Part shown: piece by piece, positions 5,504-13,276 of the stretch | Numbering within the stretch: position 1 is the first letter of the stretch | How the letters are laid out: each line of letters opens with the position of its first letter | Origin: Actinomycetota bacterium | GTDB taxonomy: Bacteria > Actinomycetota > Humimicrobiia > Humimicrobiales > Humimicrobiaceae | Assembly (NCBI GenBank): GCA_023475715.1 | Contig: JAMCVO010000455.1 | Span: 1 to 19,286, forward strand | Direction: 5' to 3' | Length of the DNA: 19,286 bases | Notes under the pieces: generated by a model | What the model was told of the DNA's origin: nothing | The model's input: only the letters and a program-made list of their open reading frames with translations | The model's database searches: none | Program-made: the position numbers and the translations under genes

Positions 5504-8311
5504 ATGGATATCAGAAAAACTTATTTGGATTATTTTGTAAAAAAAGGGCATCTGCAGATGCCATCTGCAGGTTTAATCCCTGACGATGATCCGAGTGTAC
5601 TGCTCACCACTGCGGGGATGCAGCAATTCAAACCTTACTATCTTGGAGTTAAAAAACCGCCAAAGAACAGAATTGTTACCGTTCAGAAATGTTTCAGGAC
5701 AAGTGATATTGACAAAGTAGGCTATTCTGATCAGCACCTTACTTTTTTTGAAATGCTCGGCAATTTTGCATTTGCTGATTATTTTAAAAAAGAAGCTATA
5801 AATTTTGCAGCAGATTTTATCCTGAATATATTAAAAATTCCTATAGAAAAACTTTCGGTTGGAGTTTTTGCAGGAGAAGGGGAAATCCCTGAAGACAAGG
5901 AAGCAATCCGGTTGTGGGTTAAACATGGAATCCCGGAAGAACGAATCTATAAATTTGGGAAGAGTGAAAATTTCTGGGGACCTGCAGGTGACACAGGTCC
6001 TTGCGGACCATGCACTGAAATTTATTATGATTTTGGTAAAGAATACGGCTGTGGTGATAAAAACTGCAGTCCTTTATGTGAATGTGAAAGGTTTTTGGAA
6101 ATTTGGAATCTGGTATTTACTCAATACAATTTTACCGGTAACTGCTATGATGAGCTGCCAAATAAAAATATTGATACAGGGATGGGGCTCGAGCGTATAG
6201 AAGCAGTCCTTGAAAAAAATCCTTCAGTTTTTGAAACTGTTCTTTTTAAAGACATTGTCAGCAGGATTGAGAATATTTCCGGTAAAAAATTAACAATAAA
6301 AAAAGATAAAAATTTCAATCCTGAAATAAATAAATGCATAAAGATAATTGCAGATCATAGCCGTGCTGTAAATTTTCTTATCTCTGATGGAGTTGTACCC
6401 TCTAATGAAGGAAGAGGATACATTTTAAGAAGAATCATAAGAAGAGCCATAAGATTCGGAAGGCTGTTAGGTATAAATGGTCAATTCTTAAATGACATAG
6501 GTGAAGCAGTAATACAAAATTATTCTTCAAATTACCCTGAACTAAAAGAAAAACGGGAGATGGCATCCAGGATTATAAATGATGAAGAAAAAAGATTTTC
6601 AATTACATTGAAGGAGGGCACGAAAATTTTATCCCAAAAAATAGAAGAGCTTCAGGCTTTGGGATCGAAGTATCTAGATGCAGAGCTGGCTTTCAGGTTG
6701 TATGAAACATATGGTTTCCCGATAGAATTAACAGTAGAAATTTTAAAAGAAAATAATCTAAATATTGACATGCAGAAATTCAATGAGTTTATGAAAGGAC
6801 ATTCCGTCAAATCAAAGAATAAGACAAGTTTTGACAAGAAGATTGATAAAAATCTTGACCTATACAAGCAATTTGTGAACCAATTTGAAGTAAATTTTAC
6901 CGGTTATCAGGAAAACAAGTCAAGTTCAAAAATAATGGGTATTATCAAATATAACAAAATTGACAGAACAAACGGCAGTTCCGGCAAAAGTGCACCAGTC
7001 TCAACAGATAATACCGGCAGCAGCGGTGTTCTTACAAATACTTTAAGCAAAGGCCAGGAGGGTGAAATAATATTGAAATCCACTCCATTTTACGGCGAAA
7101 AAGGTGGAGAGATAGGTGACAGAGGATTTATAAGAAATAAAATTACTTCAAGTCTTTTTATAGTAGAAGATTGCAAAATTCCATTGGAAGGTATTATCAT
7201 ACATAAAGGAATAGTCAAAGAAGGTAAATTTAATGTAAATGATGAAATTACAGCAGAAATAGACATCAATTTTAGAAAAAGTATAGCCCGGAATCATACA
7301 TCCACGCACTTGCTTCATTGGGCCTTAAGAACGGTCTTTGGAAAAGAGGTGACACAGGCAGGCTCCTATGTTGCAAACGACAGGTTCAGATTTGATTATA
7401 ATATAAAATCATCTCCCGATCCGGAAAGTATGGAAAAAGTGGAAAAAATAATAAATGAAAAAATACAGAAAGATGATGTAGTCAGAATTTTTGAAACCAC
7501 AAAAGAATATGCAGAAGAAATAGGTGCAATTTCGCTCTTTAATGAAAAATATGGAAAATTTGTAAGGGTTGTTGAGATTGATAATTACAGCAGGGAATTA
7601 TGCGGTGGTATCCATGTAAACAGGACCGGTGAGATAGGAGTTTTGAAAATACTTTCAGATTCATGTATAGGTGCAAACATAAGAAGAATCGAAGCAATAA
7701 CAGGGATATATGCATATAATTATTTGACCGTTGAAGATAAGGTCTTAAAAGAAATATCGGCCTTGCTCGAGGTAGAATCTTCGCAGATAAAATCAAAACT
7801 TACAGATTTAAAAATTGCCGCAAAAAAGTTTGAAGAAGATTTAAACATTCTTAAAGTAAAAGCATTAAAGAAGGAAATATTATCGAGATTTGGAATAGAT
7901 ATGATAAATTCCGGTACTGAGACCGGTGTATCTGCATCTGCAGGAACCCAAATAGGTGATGAGGTCACTGTTATTGATTTTGATTTTACAAGATCTGAAT
8001 TTAAGCTTAAAATCGACGCTCAAACCATGGGTCTGATAGGTGATGAATTGGTAAATGTATTTAAAAGTAAAAATATTCTCCTCATTTTTGGAAATATTAT
8101 CAACGAAAAACCGGTTTTAATTTTACAATCTTCAAAGGATCTTATTCCAAAAGGTATTAATTGTTCATTTATTGCAAAAGAGGCAGGCAAGATTCTAAAA
8201 GGCGGCGGCGGCGGGAAGCCGGAATTTGCTCAGGTCGGAGGTTCAGATTCATCAATGCTTTCGGAAGCTATAAATTACAGCAAAAGCAAGGTTCTGGAAA
8301 TTTTAAGATGA
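5504..8311 (+). CDS. alaS: Alanyl-tRNA synthetase
   Basis: Class II synthetase charging tRNA-Ala, 935 aa, about 55 longer than usual. The catalytic domain (about 1-235) has GHLQMPSAGLIPDDDPS, TTAGMQQFKPYYLG, FRTSDID, FFEMLGNF and GDTGPCGPC. A Cys-rich insert follows (C183, C188, C192, C194). The tRNA-recognition domain runs to about 450. The editing domain has the zinc ligands H598 and H602 (HTSTH) and C700 and H704 (CGGIH). The C-Ala domain ends with GGGGGKPEFAQVGG. A Ser/Gly/Thr-rich, low-complexity insert at about 487-517 precedes the beta-barrel and accounts for much of the extra length. No SD precedes ATG 5504. TGA-GATAAA (5488-5496), like an extended -10 box, ends 7 nt before the start, so a leaderless transcript is possible in addition to read-through from the upstream RNA. 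The stop overlaps ruvX (ATGA). Confidence 0.97.
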   Translation: MDIRKTYLDYFVKKGHLQMPSAGLIPDDDPSVLLTTAGMQQFKPYYLGVKKPPKNRIVTVQKCFRTSDIDKVGYSDQHLTFFEMLGNFAFADYFKKEAINFAADFILNILKIPIEKLSVGVFAGEGEIPEDKEAIRLWVKHGIPEERIYKFGKSENFWGPAGDTGPCGPCTEIYYDFGKEYGCGDKNCSPLCECERFLEIWNLVFTQYNFTGNCYDELPNKNIDTGMGLERIEAVLEKNPSVFETVLFKDIVSRIENISGKKLTIKKDKNFNPEINKCIKIIADHSRAVNFLISDGVVPSNEGRGYILRRIIRRAIRFGRLLGINGQFLNDIGEAVIQNYSSNYPELKEKREMASRIINDEEKRFSITLKEGTKILSQKIEELQALGSKYLDAELAFRLYETYGFPIELTVEILKENNLNIDMQKFNEFMKGHSVKSKNKTSFDKKIDKNLDLYKQFVNQFEVNFTGYQENKSSSKIMGIIKYNKIDRTNGSSGKSAPVSTDNTGSSGVLTNTLSKGQEGEIILKSTPFYGEKGGEIGDRGFIRNKITSSLFIVEDCKIPLEGIIIHKGIVKEGKFNVNDEITAEIDINFRKSIARNHTSTHLLHWALRTVFGKEVTQAGSYVANDRFRFDYNIKSSPDPESMEKVEKIINEKIQKDDVVRIFETTKEYAEEIGAISLFNEKYGKFVRVVEIDNYSRELCGGIHVNRTGEIGVLKILSDSCIGANIRRIEAITGIYAYNYLTVEDKVLKEISALLEVESSQIKSKLTDLKIAAKKFEEDLNILKVKALKKEILSRFGIDMINSGTETGVSASAGTQIGDEVTVIDFDFTRSEFKLKIDAQTMGLIGDELVNVFKSKNILLIFGNIINEKPVLILQSSKDLIPKGINCSFIAKEAGKILKGGGGGKPEFAQVGGSDSSMLSEAINYSKSKVLEILR

Positions 8312-8730
8312 GAATGTTAGGTCTTGATATAGGTGACAGGAGAATAGGAGTTGCTATAACAGATAAATTGGAAACCATTGCAAGTCCGCTGACAGTTCTT
8401 GCCAACGATGAGAAATTAAAAGAAAATCTAAATAAAATAATTAAAGATTATAATATAGAGAAAGTAATTATTGGGATCCCATATAATTTAAAAGGCGAAT
8501 ATGGTTTTCAGGCTGAAAAAATAAAAAGTCTGGTCGATGAAATTATAAAAGAAATCTGCATCGAAATTGAATACATTGACGAAAGATTTACTTCCAAAAT
8601 TTCATCAGGAATTTTAAAGGCTGAAGGTAAAAAAGTTAAAAAAAGTGTTGGAAATATCGATAAAATTTCCGCAGCAGTTATTTTGAATGATTACTTGACA
8701 GTAAAGAGGAATTTACGGCAGAATGACTAA
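8308..8730 (+). CDS. ruvX: RuvX/YqgF, RNase H-fold pre-16S rRNA nuclease
   Basis: A 140-aa RNase H-fold protein (YqgF; YrrK in Bacillus) implicated in 16S rRNA 5'-end maturation and sometimes called a putative Holliday junction resolvase. The start is set by homology: MRMLGLDIGDRRIGVAITD matches the family N-terminus, with ATG at 8308 overlapping the alaS stop as ATGA. The open frame extends upstream to 8161, but that part is an arginine-rich shadow of alaS. Visible motifs are the first catalytic Asp in LGLDIG, VIIGIPYNLKGEYG, the DER motif in YIDERFTS, and DKISAAVIL near the end. GGAAA about 8 nt upstream is a weak SD, and coupling to alaS is likely. The alaS-ruvX-mltG order is conserved in Firmicutes. 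Confidence 0.93.
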   Translation: MRMLGLDIGDRRIGVAITDKLETIASPLTVLANDEKLKENLNKIIKDYNIEKVIIGIPYNLKGEYGFQAEKIKSLVDEIIKEICIEIEYIDERFTSKISSGILKAEGKKVKKSVGNIDKISAAVILNDYLTVKRNLRQND

Positions 8731-8770
8731 AATTTAATTTAAGAATAAAAATCATATTTTTAGGGGCTAA

Positions 8771-9805
8771 ATGAAACCAAGGAGAAACAAAATCACTATC
8801 AATATTGGATTTGCAATACTTGCAGTTCTGTTGATGATGCTGGGACTATTATCTTTTTTAATTTCATGCAGCAGTCCACAGGCTTCAAAAGAAGGTCAAA
8901 CTCTTGAAAATGGAATTGAGGTTGAAATTGAAATCAAGGAAGGTATGAGCCTGAATGAAATTGCGGACCTCTTGGCAAATAAAGGCATAGTTGATAATAG
9001 CTTTTTTTTCAAGTTATATGTTCAGCAGGAAGGCAAGGAAAAAAACTTATTACCTGGAAAATATAAACTTCTGACAGGTTCCGAATACTCAGTTGTTCTA
9101 AGTTCCATAACCTCGGAAATTCCCGAAGTAAGTTACAAAATTGTAATACCCGAAGGATTTATAATTAGCCAAACACTTGACAGAATAGCACAGGATTTAC
9201 CATTCATAAAAAGAGCTGATCTCGATAAGGCGGTTGATAAAAGTAATTATAATTATGAATTTTTGAAAGATGCAGCAAGTCTTGAAGGATTTTTATTTCC
9301 AAAGACATATGAAGTGACAATTAACTACACTGCACAGAACATAATAGAAATGCTTCTGACTCAATATCAACTGGAAACTGGAAAACTGGATTATTCATCT
9401 GCTGCGAAAGATAACCTTACTCCATATGACATTTTAAAGATTGCGTCACTAATTGAGAGAGAAGCATATGTTCCGGAAGAGCGGCCTTTAATCTCGGCAG
9501 TTATTCATAACAGGTTAAAAGAAGGGATGCTTCTCCAGATAGACGCAACCGTAAGATATGCTTTAAATAAGTGGGATGAAATAGTTACTTTTGAAGACCT
9601 TAAGGTTGATTCGCCATATAATACTTATTTGTATGCAGGACTTATGCCAACTCCCATATCCAGTCCGGGTCTTGCTTCAATAGAAGCGGCGCTTGCACCG
9701 GCAGACGTGGATTACCTATATTACGTTGTTACTGATCCTGAGAAACATACCCACTCATTTTCAAGGACTCTTGAAGGACACGAACAGAATAAAAGCAACC
9801 AATAA
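8771..9805 (+). CDS. mltG: Endolytic transglycosylase MltG (YceG-like), possibly a lipoprotein
   Basis: A 344-aa membrane-anchored lytic transglycosylase that cuts nascent peptidoglycan strands and acts as a terminator of glycan elongation. AGGGG at 8762-8766 precedes ATG. Residues 7-32 form one hydrophobic segment after a basic start (KPRRNK). A LysM-like domain follows (about 50-115), then the YceG catalytic domain, with catalytic E229 in ASLIEREAYVPEER, HNRL (246-249), LQIDATVRYAL and SPYNTYLYAGLMPTPISSPG. The hydrophobic segment ends in LISC (C33), which fits the lipobox pattern, so the protein may be lipid-anchored instead of keeping a transmembrane anchor; the rather long hydrophobic stretch leaves this open. 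Between ruvX and this gene are 40 bp with no convincing terminator. It matches yrrL in the Bacillus alaS-yrrK-yrrL-yrrM cluster. Confidence 0.94.
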   Translation: MKPRRNKITINIGFAILAVLLMMLGLLSFLISCSSPQASKEGQTLENGIEVEIEIKEGMSLNEIADLLANKGIVDNSFFFKLYVQQEGKEKNLLPGKYKLLTGSEYSVVLSSITSEIPEVSYKIVIPEGFIISQTLDRIAQDLPFIKRADLDKAVDKSNYNYEFLKDAASLEGFLFPKTYEVTINYTAQNIIEMLLTQYQLETGKLDYSSAAKDNLTPYDILKIASLIEREAYVPEERPLISAVIHNRLKEGMLLQIDATVRYALNKWDEIVTFEDLKVDSPYNTYLYAGLMPTPISSPGLASIEAALAPADVDYLYYVVTDPEKHTHSFSRTLEGHEQNKSNQ

Positions 9806-9862
9806 AAGGATAGCATTATAAATTACAGCACAGACCTAAACAAGGATTTAAAAGCTCTCCTT

Positions 9863-10495
9863 ATGGAAAGAGAACTTCTTTTGCGTTTGAGGAAAGATGC
9901 GGCTTTAAGAAAAATTCCTATTATTGACGATGAAATCGGATATTTTCTCAGTATGGCCTGCTTGCTTGTCAGACCAAAAAACATTCTGGAAATAGGCTGT
10001 GGAACAGGCTATTCCACTTATTTCTTAATCAGGAACTTGCCGGGTATAAGCTTATATGAAGGTATAGATTTAAATAAAGAAAGGCTTGCAATTGCAGAGA
10101 AATTTATAAAAAGTTCGTTCCCTGAAAAATATAGCGGGAAAATCCGGTTTTATTCAGGAAATGCCTTAAAGATAATTCCGGCACTCAATCAAAAATTCGA
10201 CATGGTTTTTATTGATGCTGCCAAATATGAATATCCTCAATATATTAAAAGTCTGCTTGGAAAGTTGAAAAAAAATGCCCTTGTGGTAGCCGATAATATC
10301 TTTTATGATGGCATGATCTTTAAAAAAAATATTTCAAAGCATGATATCAACAGCATCAATGGAATAAAAGAATATATAAATTTCATTACAAACAGCGGTT
10401 ATTTTCAAAACCATTTTCTGGATATCGGCGATGGAATTGCAATTTCTTTTTTTATAAATTTGCATTTACAATCTGACAAGATATCAAAATATTAA
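9863..10495 (+). CDS. trmR: SAM-dependent O-methyltransferase, TrmR-like (tRNA 5-hydroxyuridine methyltransferase)
   Basis: Class I SAM methyltransferase of the family 3 O-methyltransferases (COG4122). Visible motifs are ILEIGCGTGYSTYFL (SAM loop), EGIDLNKERLAIAEKF (acidic ribose-binding Asp), FDMVFIDAAKYEY and ALVVADNIFYDGM (metal and catalytic region). B. subtilis YrrM/TrmR methylates 5-hydroxyuridine at tRNA wobble position 34. The same neighbourhood here (mltG before it, a TrhP-type U32 protein after it) favours that role over catechol-type substrates. The ATG at 9863 gives 210 aa and has no SD. The same frame is open back to the mltG stop and encodes a family-like NYSTDLNKDLKALL stretch, so translation may begin at AUA 9818 or AUU 9815 after AAAGGA (9805-9810). 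Confidence 0.8.
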   Translation: MERELLLRLRKDAALRKIPIIDDEIGYFLSMACLLVRPKNILEIGCGTGYSTYFLIRNLPGISLYEGIDLNKERLAIAEKFIKSSFPEKYSGKIRFYSGNALKIIPALNQKFDMVFIDAAKYEYPQYIKSLLGKLKKNALVVADNIFYDGMIFKKNISKHDINSINGIKEYINFITNSGYFQNHFLDIGDGIAISFFINLHLQSDKISKY

Positions 10496-10532
10496 AATCA
10501 TCCCTTTTTTAATTTAGTGAACTGAATTTTTA

Positions 10533-11714
10533 ATGAAAAAATTTAAAATTTTAAAAATTATTTTCATATATGTTGTTATAACTATACTCACCTTATTTTT
10601 AACAGCTTCAATGACTTCATGCCGCCCCATAAATTATATTGTTGATAGGTTAAATGAATTTCATAATAAAACAACTGACACCAGCTATGGCACAGATGCA
10701 AACAATGTTCGGGACTCGAATGCAGCAGATACATCAAACAGCACAACCTCTTCTGCAACTGATAATTCTTCTGTTACTCCGGATGATTCTTCAACAGAAA
10801 CATTGGATCCGGGTGCTTTAAATCCGGATGATTCGAATACAGGGACAAGTAGCGGTACAGGCAAAACAGCAAAAGGTAAAAAGATAAATTTTGTAATGGA
10901 ATACTACTTTGATATTTTGGGGGATACTTCCAAAATTGACTTCATCACTATAATACCCAATAATTACGAAGACAGGCAGGAAGTATTATCTGTAGATTAC
11001 TCAACATCTCCCACAAGGATTTTTACGGATGGGTTAAATAAATATGCGGAATTTCTAATTTCAAAACCTTTATCTGATTTTAAATTGAAAATAACAACTG
11101 AGCTTGAAATTTATAAGTATGATCTTGAGAGAGCGATGATCTTAAATAAAGATCAAACGGCAGAGGATAACTTCTCCAAATATCTAATGGAAGAAAAATA
11201 TATAGAGGTAAATAATCCGATAATACAAAATCTTGATCCGGTTCATACTTTTACGGAAGATCCTTTGGACCACGTAGAGACGAATTATGACTTTGTAATG
11301 AAAAATCTTGATTATTTTGGTTATAATCCTGGGGATATTGGTGCGGTCCAGGCTCTAAAAAATAAAGGTGGTGATTGTACTGATTATACAGATACATTTG
11401 TTACTTTATGCCGAGCTTCAGGTTTCCCGGCAAGATCGATAGAGGGTTATCCCATTGATGCCGGCGACCTTGCAATGGGGCACAACTGGTCTGAAGTATT
11501 TATAAGTGACTATGGTTGGGTTCCGTTTGACCCGACTTATGATGATAACAATGGCTCATCACAAGACACCACTTTTGAAAATCTTAAAAATACGTATATC
11601 TACATGTCATTTATCAGAAATGATGCTACATTATACAATTATCACTATTATTATTACAGCTATTGGGGAGATAATTTAAAAGTGGATAAAAAAATTTATA
11701 TAGGTATGAATTAA
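10533..11714 (+). CDS. Secreted or lipid-anchored transglutaminase-like cysteine protease-fold protein
   Basis: A 393-aa exported protein. Residues 1-29 form a signal/anchor segment with basic N-terminus (KKFKILK) and end at TSC (C30), a possible but imperfect lipobox. Residues about 44-117 are a Ser/Thr/Asp/Asn-rich low-complexity linker. A beta-rich region (about 118-200) follows, then a transglutaminase core with the triad C282 (GGDCTDYTD), H317 (MGHNWSEVFI) and D333 (VPFDPTYDD). The triad is intact, so peptidase, amidase or crosslinking activity is possible; the substrate is unknown. It is likely extracytoplasmic, perhaps acting at the wall. The gene sits between the trmR and trhP homologues, which are usually neighbours, so it looks like an insertion into that pair. 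No SD is seen before ATG 10533. Confidence 0.82.
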   Translation: MKKFKILKIIFIYVVITILTLFLTASMTSCRPINYIVDRLNEFHNKTTDTSYGTDANNVRDSNAADTSNSTTSSATDNSSVTPDDSSTETLDPGALNPDDSNTGTSSGTGKTAKGKKINFVMEYYFDILGDTSKIDFITIIPNNYEDRQEVLSVDYSTSPTRIFTDGLNKYAEFLISKPLSDFKLKITTELEIYKYDLERAMILNKDQTAEDNFSKYLMEEKYIEVNNPIIQNLDPVHTFTEDPLDHVETNYDFVMKNLDYFGYNPGDIGAVQALKNKGGDCTDYTDTFVTLCRASGFPARSIEGYPIDAGDLAMGHNWSEVFISDYGWVPFDPTYDDNNGSSQDTTFENLKNTYIYMSFIRNDATLYNYHYYYYSYWGDNLKVDKKIYIGMN

Positions 11715-11740
11715 TTAATAATAATCAATAATTTTGTTTT

Positions 11741-13006
11741 ATGGTAATAAAAAACTCTCCAGCAATTAAAAAATCTAAAAAACTTCCTGAATTGTGCGTA
11801 CCTGCAAGCAATTTAAATGTACTAAAATATGCAGTAGCTTATGGAGCTGACGCAGTTTATATTGGTGGCGGAAAATACAATTTGAGAACTTTCGGGGATA
11901 ATTTTACAATCGGCGAATTAAGGCAAAGCATAGAATTTGCTCACTCTCATAATGTAAAAGCTTATCTTACGTTAAATGCAATAATCAGTGAATATGAAAT
12001 AGAAGGCTTAAAAGACTATATAGACGAAATAAAAAACATAAAATTTGATGCCTTCATAATATCCGATCCGGCAGTCATGCAGATTCTCAAACAAATAATT
12101 CCTTCAGCCCGAATTCACATCAGCACACAGACTTCAACCTCCAATAGCATTGCTGTCAATTTTTGGGCATCCCGGGGTGCCTCCAGGATCAACTTATCTC
12201 GCGAAGTTAATTACTCTGATCTTAGCAATATAATTGCCAATAAAAATCCTGCCGCCACCGAGATAGAAGTTTTCGTGCATGGCGCACTATGTATCTCATA
12301 TTCCGGTCGCTGCATGCTTTCCAAATATATGGCAGGCCGGGACGCCAATAAGGGCAAATGTTCTCACTCATGTCGCTGGCAATATTTCCTGATGGAAGAA
12401 AAAAGACAAAACATGTTTTTCCCAATCGATCAGGATAAAAGAGGAACTTATATTTATAATTCCCGTGACCTGTGCCTGCTTCCAAAACTGGATTTGATTG
12501 TTGATGCAGGAGTTGACAGCTTAAAAATCGAAGGAAGAATGAAAACCGAAAGCTATGTAAGCCTTGCTACATGGGTTTACAGAAAAGCTCTTCAATATAT
12601 CAAACAAAAAAAGTTTACCAGGCAGAAAATATCATATCTTATGAAAGAACTGGATAAAGCCACTCATAGAAATTTTACCCTGGGGTTCATGTTTCTGGAT
12701 AGCGAACAAAGCGAACTTACTGAAAATGACAATGTTGGATATATAAAGAATTACAGATTTATTGGAGTTTATGAAGGTTATGTTAAAAAATACAACGGAC
12801 CGATTATTAAAGTAAAAAATCAGTTCAGGATAGGGGAAATGCTTGATGTCTTGCAACCGAACGATAATCCTAAAAAAATTAGGATTAAAAGAATGCTGCT
12901 TGCCAATACTGAGGAAAAAATAGAAGTTGCAAATCCGAACGATGTTGTAATAATTGATGATATAGGTGATGTAAGCAAATATTCAATTTTTAGAATAAAA
13001 GCCTGA
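11741..13006 (+). CDS. trhP: Peptidase U32-family protein, TrhP-like tRNA wobble-uridine hydroxylase
   Basis: A 421-aa U32-family protein, the length of B. subtilis YrrO (TrhP2). Despite the family name, TrhP proteins use prephenate to hydroxylate U34 of tRNAs (ho5U). The N-terminal TIM-barrel part has LPELCVPASNLNVLKYAVAYGADAVYIGG. The signature HGALCISYSGRCMLS plus KGKCSHSCRW supplies four cysteines (C184, C191, C207, C211), the expected iron-sulfur ligands. SLKIEGRMKTESYV follows, and a beta-barrel C-terminal domain ends the protein. Its likely partner is the TrmR-like methylase encoded just upstream of the transglutaminase gene. Only one U32 gene is present, not the yrrN-yrrO pair. No SD precedes ATG 11741; AATAAT at 11727-11732, 8 nt before it, could be a -10 box, but no good -35 is seen. 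Confidence 0.85.
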   Translation: MVIKNSPAIKKSKKLPELCVPASNLNVLKYAVAYGADAVYIGGGKYNLRTFGDNFTIGELRQSIEFAHSHNVKAYLTLNAIISEYEIEGLKDYIDEIKNIKFDAFIISDPAVMQILKQIIPSARIHISTQTSTSNSIAVNFWASRGASRINLSREVNYSDLSNIIANKNPAATEIEVFVHGALCISYSGRCMLSKYMAGRDANKGKCSHSCRWQYFLMEEKRQNMFFPIDQDKRGTYIYNSRDLCLLPKLDLIVDAGVDSLKIEGRMKTESYVSLATWVYRKALQYIKQKKFTRQKISYLMKELDKATHRNFTLGFMFLDSEQSELTENDNVGYIKNYRFIGVYEGYVKKYNGPIIKVKNQFRIGEMLDVLQPNDNPKKIRIKRMLLANTEEKIEVANPNDVVIIDDIGDVSKYSIFRIKA

Positions 13007-13031
13007 TAATTAAAGGAAGCAGGAGATAAAG

Positions 13032-13085
13032 TTGATAGATAAAAAAAATGAAAATCTAAATATTCTTGGTTTCGCTGGGAGATAA
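13032..13085 (+). CDS. Possible 17-codon leader ORF with good SD and TTG start
   Basis: AGGAG at 13021-13025 lies 6 nt before TTG 13032, the same geometry as aspS, and opens a frame of 17 codons (MIDKKNENLNILGFAGR) ending at TAA 13083-13085. The peptide has no recognisable motif. Such a good ribosome site with so short a product suggests either a leader peptide or the true start of the small membrane protein that follows in another frame, separated from it by a frameshift. Confidence 0.3.
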   Translation: MIDKKNENLNILGFAGR

Positions 13086-13098
13086 GAATCATAATGCG

Positions 13099-13197
13099 AT
13101 GGCATTATATATCATTTTAATCTCAACTGCCGGTGCTTTACTTATTTTAATTGTTGTTATAGCTGCTTTTATAATAGTTAAGCGTAAGAAGAAATGA
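13099..13197 (+). CDS. Possible small single-span membrane protein
   Basis: An ATG at 13099 opens 32 codons: a hydrophobic segment of about 25 residues (roughly ALYIILIS to AAFIIV) followed by KRKKK and TGA. This is a compact membrane span with a basic cytoplasmic tail, an ordered composition unlikely for random intergenic DNA. The frame is open back to 13060, so TTG 13066 would give a 43-aa version. No SD fits either start. The SD-led ORF at 13032 would join this frame by one frameshift between 13060 and 13085, making a protein of about 54 aa. It precedes the P-type ATPase gene, so a KdpF- or FXYD-like accessory role is conceivable but unproven. Confidence 0.42.
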   Translation: MALYIILISTAGALLILIVVIAAFIIVKRKKK

Positions 13198-13240
13198 TTC
13201 TATTAGTATAGAACATATATCTGATTAGTTTACTATTTGA

Positions 13241-13268
13241 TTTACTTCGTTAAAAAAAAGAGTAGAAT
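13241..13268 (+). promoter_or_regulatory. Promoter of the P-type ATPase gene, probably leaderless
   Basis: TTTACT (13241-13246), a 16-bp spacer and TAGAAT (13263-13268). The -10 box ends 8 nt before ATG 13277, so the start site should be within about 1-3 nt of the start codon. No SD is present between 13250 and 13276. The geometry is the same as at ackA. Confidence 0.5.
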
Positions 13269-13276
13269 CTTTTTCT

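Noticed and set aside
8161..8307. Upstream extension of the ruvX frame to 8161
   Set aside because: It encodes an arginine-rich stretch inside alaS; ATG 8308 gives the exact family N-terminus.
8747..8761. Inverted repeat AAAAAT-cat-ATTTTT between ruvX and mltG as a terminator
   Set aside because: It is purely A/T, has a weak stem and runs straight into the mltG ribosome site.
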